Positions 53,618-63,261 of a stretch of 64,000 nt of DNA are shown piece by piece. The translations under genes were made by a program, and so were the position numbers. This DNA comes from Mucilaginibacter gotjawali (GTDB lineage Bacteria > Bacteroidota > Bacteroidia > Sphingobacteriales > Sphingobacteriaceae). The notes below the pieces were generated by a model that saw only the letters and a program-made list of their open reading frames with translations, searched no databases and was not told the origin of the DNA. The stretch lies in assembly GCF_002355435.1 (NCBI RefSeq), contig NZ_AP017313.1:2480001-2544000 (forward strand), written 5' to 3'. How positions within the stretch are numbered: position 1 is the stretch's first letter; each line of letters opens with the position of its first letter.

Positions 53618-56449
53618 ATGAAGATTATTTTTACTATTTTAATTTCCTTTTTATTCTTTTCTGAGTCCTTTGCATCATCCGTTTCAGGCTATGTTTTTGA
53701 TAAAAATGTTAACGAGCAATTGGTGGGTGCAACCATCATTGTAAAGCCCGGCACACACAGAACCTTTTCAAAATTAAACGGCAAATATTCGATCAATGAT
53801 CTTGATCCGGGCGTATACTCATTTCATGTATCCTATATCGGGTATATTTCAATTGACACGACGATCAGCATCAAGGCAGAAGAAAACCTGAAAGTCAATT
53901 TTTACCTTTTGCCCAATACTTCCAGTTTAAATGCGGTGACGATAACCGCAAAAAGTAACAAAGAATCGGACCAATATGCAAAAAGGGCCGAACAGCGCGC
54001 AGATAACCTGGTGAATATTGTTTCGGCAAACTCAATAGCCATTTCGCCGGACATTACGGTCGCCAACGTGATGGCCCGGGTATCGGGCGTTTCAGTTCAG
54101 CGGGGAAATACGGGTGATGGCCAGTATGTGATCATCAGGGGTATGGACCCCAGGTACAGCACTACACTCATCAACGGCATAAAGATTCCCAGCCCGGACA
54201 ATAAAGAGCGTTATGTACCGCTGGACATATTTCCTGCCGACCTTGTTGAACGAATAGAAGTTTATAAATCACTAACTCCGGATATGGAGGGTGATGCCTC
54301 TGGCGGCGTAGTAAATTTGATAATGAAAACGGCTCCCGATGGTTTGCGGATCGAGGGTAATGCAGGTGCCGGTTACAGTCAGATCTTCTCTGCCCGGCCG
54401 TTTGAAAGCTATAGCCGCGCAACGGTTAATGCGAAATCACCGGCCGAGATCATTGGCATCGGGCAGCCTGCATCTATCTCAGATTTTCCATACCAGAATT
54501 TGTTGACATCATCCAAAAAAACGCCTGTCAACAGCAACTTTAGCTTGACTGTCGGCGACAGGTTTTTAAATAATAAACTCGGGGTCATCTTCTCCGGTAC
54601 CTATCAAAATACCTACGCAGGCAACAACACCGCGCGCCTGGTTGAAAACGCAACATTAACGCCCGCCAAGGGACCTGATGCACAGATGATCCAGGTTTTT
54701 CCGGACTATCTTACGCGGCAGTATTCGTCATTAACCAATAGGCTAGGCCTGATAACAACCATTGATTATAAATTCAATGCCGATAATTCCATCAGCCTGT
54801 TTGGAACTTATTTGCAGTTAAATGAAGACAGGGTACGTTTTACCAAAGACCTGCTTTTGGGCGACTATTCATACCAGGGTTATATTGGCGGGTTCGAACA
54901 ACAGTTTGAAACACAAACCCGAACTGACCTGCAAGGCATATACAGTACCATGTTACAGGGTAACAATAAAATTGTTGGTGCTTTAACAACCGATTGGACG
55001 CTGGCCTATTCTGTTGCCAGCCAGGAATTGCCCGATATGGCAGCTTTTAACACCCTGCAATCTATTAACCCCAACAGCACAGGTACGGCTACATCGGTAA
55101 CCTACGGCCCGCTGCAGGTAAGACCTGAAAACAGGCAATGGGAACACAATACAGATAAAGACCTATCGGCTTACCTTAATTTACACTATAAAACTGCTAT
55201 AGCCGGCAATAAAACCCTGGTGAGTATTGGCGGAATGGTAAGGCATAAAACAAGGGATAATTTTGATAACGTTTATAACTTAAACTATGTTCCGGATGCC
55301 AACTCAACCTACGAGTTGTACACTTCCATCCCCGACGCTAAATTTCAGTTTCAGCCTGCAACAGATGCGCTGGGTAATGCAGCAAGTAACGGCGGCGTAT
55401 ACACGTTTACTGAAAATGTACAATCAGGTTATGGCGAAGCGAAATATTTTATTGGCGACCGCTTTGACGCTTTGTTTGGCGTAAGAGTTGAAAATACCTA
55501 CCAGTCTTTCGTCTCCTCTCTGCCGGAAACCATTGCGGGAAAATCTGCTACGATTACTTATATGGATATTTTGCCGAGCATTAATTTGAAATATGCATTG
55601 TCAAAAAAGGCTAACCTAAGAGCCTCGTATTTTAAATCGATCCTGCGCCCGGCATTTTCAGATTTGGTGCCTTATGTAGATAACACCGGTTTTGGGCAGG
55701 ACAACTTTCCGACTACCGGTAATCCGAATATCCAACACTCAAAAATTGATAATTACGATTTCAGGTACGAGCTATTTCCAAACGGGCTTGACCAGTTTAT
55801 GGTAGGCGGGTTCTTTAAAACAATTGTTGATCCTATTGAATATGCGGTGGTTACCACAGGTTTTGCTGCAGGCTATACCTTATCGCCGGCAAACTTTGGC
55901 ACCGCGCATAATTATGGTTTCGAAGCTGTTTTCCGCAAGTTTTTTGGCAGCATCGGTATAGCCGGAAATTATACTTATACCCACTCGCTGGTCAATTCAA
56001 CCAAAATATTCCAGTACACCGACCCTGTCGACAATAGTTATCACAGTATCAATGTTAATCAGCCAAGGCCCTTGCAGGGGCAGGCGGCAAACGTTGCAAA
56101 TGTGTCGTTGCTGTATAAAAACACTAAAAACGGGTTTGATGCACAGTTGGCGATGGTATACACCGGCGAGCGAATTGACCTCTTGTCATTATACAAAAAC
56201 CTTGATAACTGGGAGCGCCCTACCGTTAACCTTGATTTTTCGGCACAGAAGGAATTTAACCAGCACTATATCATTTATGTAAAAGTAAATAACCTGTTAA
56301 ATACACCTTATGAGCTGTTTGTAAAACAGCCTAACCAGGCGTACAGCGGCAACAGCAAACTGCCATTCCAGGAAAGCCCAAATTATGCTACAATCGAAAA
56401 TGATAAATACTACGCCCGGTTTCTCATAGGCTTCAGGTTCAAATTCTAA
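53618..56449 (+). CDS. TonB-dependent receptor with carboxypeptidase-regulatory domain
   Basis: About 943 residues (ATG 53618; the preceding TTG codon is not needed). Signal peptide to about residue 20, then a CarboxypepD_reg-like beta-sandwich (VSGYVFDKNVNEQLVGATI to about 105), a plug domain with VIIRGMDPRYSTTLINGIKI and VERIEVYKSLTPDMEGDASGGVVNLI, and a 22-strand-type barrel ending in the aromatic YYARFLIGFRFKF. It imports a substrate across the outer membrane. No SusD partner follows; instead two lipoprotein genes do, so this is not a standard Sus pair. Confidence 0.93.
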   Translation: MKIIFTILISFLFFSESFASSVSGYVFDKNVNEQLVGATIIVKPGTHRTFSKLNGKYSINDLDPGVYSFHVSYIGYISIDTTISIKAEENLKVNFYLLPNTSSLNAVTITAKSNKESDQYAKRAEQRADNLVNIVSANSIAISPDITVANVMARVSGVSVQRGNTGDGQYVIIRGMDPRYSTTLINGIKIPSPDNKERYVPLDIFPADLVERIEVYKSLTPDMEGDASGGVVNLIMKTAPDGLRIEGNAGAGYSQIFSARPFESYSRATVNAKSPAEIIGIGQPASISDFPYQNLLTSSKKTPVNSNFSLTVGDRFLNNKLGVIFSGTYQNTYAGNNTARLVENATLTPAKGPDAQMIQVFPDYLTRQYSSLTNRLGLITTIDYKFNADNSISLFGTYLQLNEDRVRFTKDLLLGDYSYQGYIGGFEQQFETQTRTDLQGIYSTMLQGNNKIVGALTTDWTLAYSVASQELPDMAAFNTLQSINPNSTGTATSVTYGPLQVRPENRQWEHNTDKDLSAYLNLHYKTAIAGNKTLVSIGGMVRHKTRDNFDNVYNLNYVPDANSTYELYTSIPDAKFQFQPATDALGNAASNGGVYTFTENVQSGYGEAKYFIGDRFDALFGVRVENTYQSFVSSLPETIAGKSATITYMDILPSINLKYALSKKANLRASYFKSILRPAFSDLVPYVDNTGFGQDNFPTTGNPNIQHSKIDNYDFRYELFPNGLDQFMVGGFFKTIVDPIEYAVVTTGFAAGYTLSPANFGTAHNYGFEAVFRKFFGSIGIAGNYTYTHSLVNSTKIFQYTDPVDNSYHSINVNQPRPLQGQAANVANVSLLYKNTKNGFDAQLAMVYTGERIDLLSLYKNLDNWERPTVNLDFSAQKEFNQHYIIYVKVNNLLNTPYELFVKQPNQAYSGNSKLPFQESPNYATIENDKYYARFLIGFRFKF

Positions 56450-56514
56450 CAAATTATTAAATAACATACCAACAATTAAAAACAATTTTAAAAACCCCAC
56501 TAAAACAATTTATT

Positions 56515-57951
56515 ATGAAAAATTTAAAAATCGGATTTTACTTGCTTATGCTGGTTGCTTTGGCATCGTGCAGCAAGAAGGATAAGGTGGTTGTATCGAA
56601 ACCACTGTACCAGGTAGGTAAAGCAGTGAGCTCATCAGCTCCGCTATCTGGTTCAATTAAAGGAACAATGATCGCTAACACTACTTATACTATTTCCGGC
56701 GATGTTACGGTTAATGCCGGCGATACACTGCTGATTCAGCAGGGTGTTAATATCAAAATATCAAATGGCGCAAACTTTATAGTAAAAGGTATTTTATTGA
56801 GCATCGGTACAAAAACTTCGCCTATCACAATTACCGATCCAACTAAAAACAAAACTACAGGCGCTTCTTCAGCTGCAACAGACCCTGCGTATGTTGGTGG
56901 CTGGGGTGGTATCTATTGCGATGTTACCTGCCCCCTGTTAGTAATAAAATGGACTCACCTTGATTTTGGTGGTGCTGGTTTATTGGCGCCTCCGTTTACC
57001 GGCCCCTCAACCGGCGATCAGTACATCGTTTACTGGCAAAACCCGCATGGCAGCTTTATCATGGAAGATTCGTGGATTTATGGCAGCCCTGATGATGCGA
57101 TCAGGTTCTACGGCGGTACTGTGAATATCATGAGAAACACTCTTGAAAAATGCGGTGGTACAGGTGGCGACGGCTTTAACGCTAAAGGTGGTACCCAAGG
57201 TAACATGGCTTATAACCTGATCATTGGTGGTGCTACCAACGGTACAAAGTCTGCTAATGACCCTGGTACCCAGGCACAGCAAACCGAAATTGCCATGTTC
57301 AACAATACTTATGTAAACGGCGGTTTCAGGAACACAGGTACCTATGGCGCACGCAGCGGCTCAATAGAAGTTGAAAATAACTCGAGGGCTTTAGCCTATA
57401 ACAACCTTATTGTTGATTGTAATTTTGGTGTTCGTATCGCTGGTGGTAACAATGTTACAGCCAAAGTATACCTGGCTGATACGCTGAGCCACAGCGATGG
57501 CCCGATCAAAAAAACTGCTTATGGTTACAACTTTTATTATGTTGATAACGTAGCAACAGCAGACCAGATCATACCAACAAATATTGCGCAAGCAGTGGTA
57601 ACTCACCCAACCAACAACGGCATACCTAATATGGCTACTTTCTTAGGTGCTACGTACACCTTTGGTTTTGCGTATGATGGCACATCGTTAGTAGGTAAAA
57701 ACAACCCGATGTTTGCTAATTACCCGCTTCCAAACGCGAATTTTGCTACACAGGCCTCTGTTGACGGTTTCGATTTTCACCTGAAATCAGGATCACCTGC
57801 TATTGGCATCGGTTACACCGGGTTTTCGCCAATCACCCAAACTGTTTACGGTACTATCCCTGTGGATCCTATTTTCGGCTCCAGCGGTATAACCGGCCCG
57901 GGTAAAGACGCAGGCTGCTACCAGTCTGACGGTACCGGTAACCAGCACTAA
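56515..57951 (+). CDS. Beta-helix-like surface lipoprotein
   Basis: 478 residues; lipobox ASC at C19 (MLVALASCSK). After a linker, a beta-solenoid pattern is visible: YTISGDVTVNAGDTLLIQQG and VNIKISNGANFIVKGIL, then repeated Asn-rich coils (MEDSWIYGSPDDAIRFYGG, VNIMRNTLEKCG, AYNNLIVDCNFGVRIAGG) typical of right-handed parallel beta-helix proteins. No catalytic site is recognised. Starting 65 bases after the receptor gene, it probably belongs to the same operon, perhaps as a surface binding partner. Confidence 0.8.
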   Translation: MKNLKIGFYLLMLVALASCSKKDKVVVSKPLYQVGKAVSSSAPLSGSIKGTMIANTTYTISGDVTVNAGDTLLIQQGVNIKISNGANFIVKGILLSIGTKTSPITITDPTKNKTTGASSAATDPAYVGGWGGIYCDVTCPLLVIKWTHLDFGGAGLLAPPFTGPSTGDQYIVYWQNPHGSFIMEDSWIYGSPDDAIRFYGGTVNIMRNTLEKCGGTGGDGFNAKGGTQGNMAYNLIIGGATNGTKSANDPGTQAQQTEIAMFNNTYVNGGFRNTGTYGARSGSIEVENNSRALAYNNLIVDCNFGVRIAGGNNVTAKVYLADTLSHSDGPIKKTAYGYNFYYVDNVATADQIIPTNIAQAVVTHPTNNGIPNMATFLGATYTFGFAYDGTSLVGKNNPMFANYPLPNANFATQASVDGFDFHLKSGSPAIGIGYTGFSPITQTVYGTIPVDPIFGSSGITGPGKDAGCYQSDGTGNQH

Positions 57952-57966
57952 TAACCGGTAAATATT

Positions 57967-58016
57967 AAAACCCCTTTTTGTGGCAATACTCCGGGCCGCA
58001 AAAAGGGGTTTTTTAT
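57967..58016 (+). terminator. Terminator after the beta-helix lipoprotein gene
   Basis: AACCCCTTTTTG and CAAAAAGGGGTT pair around a GC-rich loop and are followed by TTTTATTT. It lies between this gene and the next, so expression of the third gene may be lower or separate. Confidence 0.85.
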
Positions 58017-58048
58017 TTAAACGTTTCATCATCTTTCACGCTACTTTT

Positions 58049-59215
58049 ATGAAATTCATCCCCACTATATTTATTTTTTCAGTTGCAATAACAATTGCAT
58101 CATGTACCAAAACACCAAAAAATGCCGGGGACAGTTCACCGGTTACACCGGTGGTTATTCCCGGTCCGCTGCCAAATACCATCGATAAAGCTGATACCCT
58201 TAAGGTGATGGCGTATAATGTGCTAAAATACGGCGATGGTTGCCAGGGCAGCATAGACACCTTAAATAAGTATTTGCAAACAATTATTGGTTACACACAG
58301 CCGGACCTGTTCAGTTTTGAAAAGATGGCGGCATTTGACCCTACACCCGGCGCCCCCTTCAACCTGGCGGAGGGCATCGTAAATAATGTCCTTAATTTGG
58401 TTTCACCGGGCAAGTATGCTTACGTAACGCCAACCAACACCGCGCGTGCCACCAATATGAATGCGCTGTTTTACAATAAGCAAAAACTGACCTTTGTAAA
58501 AACCGAAACACTGGAAGCCAACATAACCGATTTTGATCTTTATAAGCTCTATTACAACGATCCCAATATCAGCATCACACACGACACCACGTTTATTTAT
58601 GTTGTGGTTAACCATACGCAATCGGGTTCTTCCAGCACATCGCGTGATGTACAGGTAAGGACCGAAATGCAAACCCTGCGATCGAAATTTGCATATTTGC
58701 CTAACCTGGTGAATATGGGCGATTTTAATACCCATAACAGTTACGAAGCGGGTTATCAATCGGTGATAAGTGCCGCTGATTCAACCACCCAAATGAGCGA
58801 TCCGCCGTTTTATCCCGATAAGGCCATTGCCTACCCGGCAGCGTGGGAAAGCAATACCAGTTTGTTTGCGCCATACCTAACCACTACCACCAGGGCATTA
58901 GCCACCTTCCCGAATAGCTGTGGCACAGGCGATGGTGCAAAATCATGGTACGATCATATTTTTATTTCGCCATGGCTGGTTAAGGGTAGCAACTACATAC
59001 AATATGTGCCCAATTCGTATACAACAGCAGGTAATGACGGGCACCGTACCGGAGTTGATATTAACAGCACAACACCGGTGGTCAATACGTCGGCACCGGT
59101 GGCTGTGTTGAACGCCTTGTTCCGGTTTTCTGATAAATACCCCATCACCATAAAGCTACTGGTAAAAGCAAACCGCAATGCCTACAGCATCGCCGACCCC
59201 AAGGAAAGAAATTAG
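58049..59215 (+). CDS. Endonuclease/exonuclease/phosphatase-family lipoprotein
   Basis: 388 residues from ATG 58049; the longer in-frame start at 57980 would run through the terminator. The lipobox is ASC at C19. The DNase I-like fold shows VMAYNVLKYGDG (Asn), LFSFEKMAAF (metal Glu position), VNMGDFNTHNSYE (Asp/Asn) and SWYDHIFIS (Asp-His). It should cleave phosphodiester or phosphate-ester bonds on nucleic acids, inositol phosphates or sphingolipids at the cell surface. With the receptor and beta-helix genes it could serve scavenging of a phosphorylated substrate. Confidence 0.85.
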   Translation: MKFIPTIFIFSVAITIASCTKTPKNAGDSSPVTPVVIPGPLPNTIDKADTLKVMAYNVLKYGDGCQGSIDTLNKYLQTIIGYTQPDLFSFEKMAAFDPTPGAPFNLAEGIVNNVLNLVSPGKYAYVTPTNTARATNMNALFYNKQKLTFVKTETLEANITDFDLYKLYYNDPNISITHDTTFIYVVVNHTQSGSSSTSRDVQVRTEMQTLRSKFAYLPNLVNMGDFNTHNSYEAGYQSVISAADSTTQMSDPPFYPDKAIAYPAAWESNTSLFAPYLTTTTRALATFPNSCGTGDGAKSWYDHIFISPWLVKGSNYIQYVPNSYTTAGNDGHRTGVDINSTTPVVNTSAPVAVLNALFRFSDKYPITIKLLVKANRNAYSIADPKERN

Positions 59216-59234
59216 TGAATAGATTTTTTCAGTT

Positions 59235-59439
59235 AAAGCGGCTGTCTCAAAAGTCTATGAAATGAAAAGCAAACAAAATAATATTCGGACCTCGTGTCCT
59301 TTGGGAATTCTTCGTGTCCTGTGGTTTGTTTTTTACCACGAAGGGCACTAAGAAAAAACACTATGGTCACAAAGACCTAACTGTTCAAAATATAATTTGG
59401 TGACATTTTACATTGAAAGACTTTTGACACAGCCTCTTT
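59235..59439. mobile_element. MITE-like element with 22-bp terminal inverted repeats
   Basis: AAAGCGGCTGTCTCAAAAGTCT at the left (first 20 bases 59235-59254) is mirrored by AGACTTTTGACACAGCCTCT at 59418-59437, with two mismatches. GGCTGTCTCAAAA-type ends occur on Bacteroidota insertion sequences. The inside holds a second inverted repeat around TTCGTGTCCTGTGGT and ACCACGAAGGGCACTAAG. There is no transposase, so it is probably a non-autonomous derivative. It accounts for most of the 362-base gap; no clear target duplication was found. Confidence 0.65.
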
Positions 59440-59577
59440 TTATTTAGGTGCGGGGTAAATATTTTGTTGTAATAGGATTATAATAAACAGAAAAAGTAAA
59501 TTGCAGCTGAAATCTTGGTTTTATGGCGCAACGTCAAAACGAAGAGCCAATTATTACTTACTGTTTTTTACTATTGT

Positions 59578-60438
59578 ATGCAATTATACCATACCCAAAG
59601 CGGCGCCCTGCTGGCTTATGAGTCGAAATTTTACCTGATAGATGAACCCTGGGATGCCCTGATCAACAGGGATGGCCTTGAAAGCTATTTATTGAATAAA
59701 ATTCAAACCGGCCAGCCGGCTGCAGCTGATGACCAGGCGCAATGGCTGATGGAAGATGCACTTTTTCCACCGATCGGCAACCAGGAAGTTTGGGCGGCAG
59801 GGGTAACCTATTTAAAAAGCCGTGATGCGCGTATGGAGGAATCCCAAAGCTCCGGCGCGGCCAGTTTGTACGACAGGGTATATGACGCTGAACGGCCGGA
59901 ATTGTTTTTTAAGGCGATGGCTTCACGCGTTTCAGGGCATAAGCAAGTAGTTTATATTCGTAAAGATTCGGCTTGGAATGTCCCTGAACCCGAGTTGACG
60001 TTATTCATCAACTCCCATGGCAACATACAGGGCTATACCTGTGGAAATGATATGAGTTCGAGAAGTATTGAGGGCGAGAACGCGCTTTATCTGCCGCAGG
60101 CAAAAATATACGAAAAAAGCGCGGGTTTGGGGCCATGTTTGTATGTCACTTCAAAACCTGTCAGCGGCGAAACCAGGATAAATATGCTGATTAAAAGGGG
60201 AAACGTAGAGGTATATGAAGATTTGACCAAAGTATCACAGATCAAACGTTCATTTACTGAACTTACCGGCTATTTATTCAGGGAGATGGATTTTCCGAAC
60301 GGCTGTTTCCTGATGACCGGCACCTGCCTGGTGCCTTCCGCTGATTTTACCCTGCAGGAAGGCGATGTAGTAGAGATCAGCATCGACGGCATCGGCACTT
60401 TAATTAATACCATAGGCATCAACCCAAAACATAAGTAA
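59578..60438 (+). CDS. Fumarylacetoacetate-hydrolase-family enzyme (sugar-acid type)
   Basis: 286 residues from [16 protein letters not shown]; an in-frame start 63 bases upstream is rejected as it gives an unrelated hydrophobic lead. [39 protein letters not shown] (metal Glu pair) and [21 protein letters not shown] are FAH-family motifs of the 2-keto-3-deoxy sugar-acid branch, for example 2-dehydro-3-deoxy-arabinonate dehydratase. It is the first gene of a set with a lipoprotein, a FucP-like porter and an SDR, which supports sugar-acid catabolism. The next gene starts one base after its stop. Confidence 0.85.
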   Translation: MQLYHTQSGALLAYESKFYLIDEPWDALINRDGLESYLLNKIQTGQPAAADDQAQWLMEDALFPPIGNQEVWAAGVTYLKSRDARMEESQSSGAASLYDRVYDAERPELFFKAMASRVSGHKQVVYIRKDSAWNVPEPELTLFINSHGNIQGYTCGNDMSSRSIEGENALYLPQAKIYEKSAGLGPCLYVTSKPVSGETRINMLIKRGNVEVYEDLTKVSQIKRSFTELTGYLFREMDFPNGCFLMTGTCLVPSADFTLQEGDVVEISIDGIGTLINTIGINPKHK

Positions 60439-60439
60439 A

Positions 60440-61672
60440 ATGAAAGGTATCCAACTCGTGTTAATAGCTTCTGCTATTTTGTTGTTAAACTCCTGCGAAC
60501 AAAAAGAGCCGTCTGCAGCGAAGTTTGAGAGCGAATATCCCAAAGGTACCTTTGGCTACGACCTGGATTTTTTGAAGCAAAACGACAGCGTGGTGGTTTT
60601 AAACAGCAAGGACGGCAATGCGCAGATCATCGTCTCGCCCAAATACCAGGCAAAAGTTTTTACGTCGACCGCAGACGGCAAAAACGGGAAAAGCTTTGGG
60701 TGGATCAATTATAAAACTTTTGCCCAAAAATCACTGGATGCGCATATGAATGCCTACGGGGGCGAAGACAGGTTATGGATAGGGCCGGAGGGCAGCAGAT
60801 TTGCCGTGTTTTTTAAGCCGCATACCAAAATGGAATTTGCGTACTGGCATACCCCAACGGCGTTCGACTTTGAAAACTGGCGCTTAACCGCAAATACCGA
60901 CAAAAGTGCATCGTTAACCAAAACAACAAGGGTAATGAATTACCAGGGAGTAATGTTGAATATGAACATTATAAGGGACATTGCCATGATGGAACCTGCC
61001 GATGAAAAGAAATTACTGGGTATAGATTTTGATGAGAAAATAAAATCAGTGGCATTCAGTACCTCCAATACAATTATCAATACCAGCGCTTTTCAATGGG
61101 ATAAAAACACCGGCGCGCCCTGTTTATGGAGTTTGGATATGTTTACGCCCTCTGCCAAAACGGTAATTGTTGTGCCTTATGCTAACGATGCAACGGGTAA
61201 AATAGCTACAACTGATTATTTTGGGCAGATCCCTCCCGACAGGGTAAAATACAATAACGGCATTTTGGTATTTAAGGCGGACGGAAAGTCGCGCGGAAAA
61301 CTGGGCATGCCGCCGGGCCGCACAAAGAAAATAGCCGGCAGCTATGACGCAGAAAATAATGTGCTCACCATTGCCCAATTTGACGTTGACCCCAAAGCCA
61401 CCTACCTCAACCAGGAGTGGCGGACCGATCGCGATCCTTTTGCAGGCGATGCAGTAAATGCCTATAACGACGGCCCGCTGGCGAATGGAACGCAAATGGG
61501 GCCGTTTTACGAAATAGAAAGTGTATCGCAGGCAGCCTTTTTAAAACCAGGTGAAGGGTTGACCCATAAGCATAGTGTATTCCATTTTACAGGCGATAAA
61601 AGTGAATTGAACCAGATTTCGTTAAAAACTTTAGGAATTTCGCTGCAGGATATACAAGCTGCATTTAAATAA
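60440..61672 (+). CDS. DUF6786-like lipoprotein
   Basis: 410 residues with lipobox NSC at C19 (LLLNSCEQKE). The body has many beta-type segments with GGEDRLWIGPEGSRFAVFF, WHTPTAFDFENWRL and MGPFYEIESVSQAAFLKPGE. This resembles a Bacteroidota family I tentatively associate with DUF6786; the overall look (GPEG, FYEIES) is like carbohydrate mutarotase-type beta-sandwiches. It may bind or epimerise a sugar in the periplasm. It starts one base after the FAH-family gene, so the two are coupled. Confidence 0.72.
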   Translation: MKGIQLVLIASAILLLNSCEQKEPSAAKFESEYPKGTFGYDLDFLKQNDSVVVLNSKDGNAQIIVSPKYQAKVFTSTADGKNGKSFGWINYKTFAQKSLDAHMNAYGGEDRLWIGPEGSRFAVFFKPHTKMEFAYWHTPTAFDFENWRLTANTDKSASLTKTTRVMNYQGVMLNMNIIRDIAMMEPADEKKLLGIDFDEKIKSVAFSTSNTIINTSAFQWDKNTGAPCLWSLDMFTPSAKTVIVVPYANDATGKIATTDYFGQIPPDRVKYNNGILVFKADGKSRGKLGMPPGRTKKIAGSYDAENNVLTIAQFDVDPKATYLNQEWRTDRDPFAGDAVNAYNDGPLANGTQMGPFYEIESVSQAAFLKPGEGLTHKHSVFHFTGDKSELNQISLKTLGISLQDIQAAFK

Positions 61673-61765
61673 TTATCTTCATGGCGCCAATTAAAGGTTA
61701 AAGTGACAGGTAAAATCCTAAAGCGGAAACCGGTATTTAAATTATAAACTTGTTAACTCTGTTTC

Positions 61766-63040
61766 ATGACGACGAAAAAAAAGACCTTTATTGCGTTAGT
61801 GTTGGTTACCTCCTTGTTTTTTATTTGGGGATTTGCGCTGAACCTAAATCCAATTTTGATAAAACACCTTAAAAAAGCTTGCCAGCTCACACTTTTTCAG
61901 TCTTCACTGGTGGATTCGGCCTCCTATACTGCTTATTTTCTTTTGGCGATACCAGCTGCGCGGTTTATGAAAAGATTCGGCTATAAAGGCGGTATACTCC
62001 TTGGTCTTTTGCTTTTTGCAACGGGCGCAATTCTTTTTTATCCTGCAGCTGAAGTAAGGAGTTTTGTTTTTTTCCTGATAGCGCTTTTTATCCTTTTTTC
62101 GGGGGCAGCATTTCTGGAAACAGCGGCAAATCCGTATATCACTTGTTTGGGAGAGCCTGAAGGTGCTGAGCGGCGGATTAATTTCTCTCAATCATTTAAT
62201 GGCCTGGCGGCATCAATTGCCCCCCTGTTTGGCGGCATAGTAATATTGTCCGGTGTCGAGCTAACTAAAGAGCAATACGCGAAGATGTCCAATTCTGAAC
62301 TAACGCATTATTTAAATAAAGAAGCGTCCTCCGTTGAATTGCCTTATCTTATTATAGGATTGGTAGTGTTAGTAGTGGCATTCTTAGTTTATAAAGCCCA
62401 TCTGCCAGAGATAACCGAAACAGATACCGCTGAAGAAACTGGAAAGTCCCTGGGGCGCCAGATTTGGGAATTATTGGGCATTAAACAATTACGATCAGGC
62501 GTTATTGCCCAGTTTTTTTATGTTGGCGCACAGGCGGGTATATGGGGGCTTTTTGGTTTCTTCTGTAATAAACTCGCGCATATGCCCGAAAAAACGGCTG
62601 CTACGTACCTTACCGTTGCCACCTTCGCGTTTATGCTGGGGCGTTTTAGCGGTAGTTATCTGATGCGATTTTTTAACCCTGTTAAGCTTTTGGCAACGTA
62701 TGCCGTTATTAACAACGTGCTTTTGATTTCGGTATTTTTTCTCGATGGTATGTTATCAGTTTTTACGCTTATCCTGATTTCATTTTTTATGTCAATCATG
62801 TTCCCAACTATTTTTTCATTAAGTATCCGTGGGCTTGGGGCGCGCACCAAACTTGGTTCGTCTTTGGTGATCATGGCTATTTTCGGCGGGGCTATTATTC
62901 CTCCAATTATGGCAAGGATATTTGATGAATCGAATATCCATTTTGCTTACCTGGTACCGATTATTTGCTTTGCTTATATTTTCTATTTTGCTTCAAGTAA
63001 TCTTAAAGTTAAAAAATTAGAGATGGTGGCGGCGCATTAA
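61766..63040 (+). CDS. FucP-like sugar:proton symporter (MFS)
   Basis: 424 residues with about 12 membrane helices. FFIWGFALNLNPILIKHLKKA, FQSSLVDSASYTAYFLLAIPAARF and FLETAANPYITCLGEPEGAERRINFSQSFNGLA are the FucP-subfamily signatures. Members carry L-fucose, glucose or galactose across the inner membrane with protons. It lies 93 bases after the lipoprotein gene and before an SDR most like L-fucose dehydrogenases, which favours L-fucose or a related sugar as substrate. Confidence 0.9.
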   Translation: MTTKKKTFIALVLVTSLFFIWGFALNLNPILIKHLKKACQLTLFQSSLVDSASYTAYFLLAIPAARFMKRFGYKGGILLGLLLFATGAILFYPAAEVRSFVFFLIALFILFSGAAFLETAANPYITCLGEPEGAERRINFSQSFNGLAASIAPLFGGIVILSGVELTKEQYAKMSNSELTHYLNKEASSVELPYLIIGLVVLVVAFLVYKAHLPEITETDTAEETGKSLGRQIWELLGIKQLRSGVIAQFFYVGAQAGIWGLFGFFCNKLAHMPEKTAATYLTVATFAFMLGRFSGSYLMRFFNPVKLLATYAVINNVLLISVFFLDGMLSVFTLILISFFMSIMFPTIFSLSIRGLGARTKLGSSLVIMAIFGGAIIPPIMARIFDESNIHFAYLVPIICFAYIFYFASSNLKVKKLEMVAAH

Positions 63041-63095
63041 AAGTATGGCGGGAATGCATGGCGGGGGAATCTCCCGGTCATTGCTTCGCCCGACC

Positions 63096-63230
63096 ACCCT
63101 TTCTACCGCTGGCGGTAAAAAGGGTTAAGATTGATTTTTAAATAATAAATAATTTTTTCACCCTCTATTTTGCCTGCTAAAGAGAGGGTCGACAAGCGAA
63201 GCGATGTCGGGGTGAGTTGACACGATGCCG
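63096..63230. repeat. Palindromic intergenic repeats upstream of the SDR gene
   Basis: ACCCTTTCTACCGC pairs with GCGGTAAAAAGGGT (63096-63125, one mismatch). ACCCTCT at 63160-63166 pairs with AGAGGGT at 63183-63189, followed by GACAAGCGAAGCGATGTC, itself a hairpin. Neither has a T-run after it, so these look like repeat elements rather than terminators. Confidence 0.6.
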
Positions 63231-63261
63231 GAAGTGAAACGGAGTTTATCAAATTAAGATT

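Noticed and set aside
59578-63040. Polysaccharide utilisation locus in the Sus sense
   Set aside because: There is no SusC/SusD pair and no glycoside hydrolase in this set; the genes fit uptake and breakdown of a free sugar.
63096-63125. Hairpin after the FucP-like gene as an intrinsic terminator
   Set aside because: The stem is strong but no T-run follows on either strand; a related hairpin nearby suggests repeat elements.
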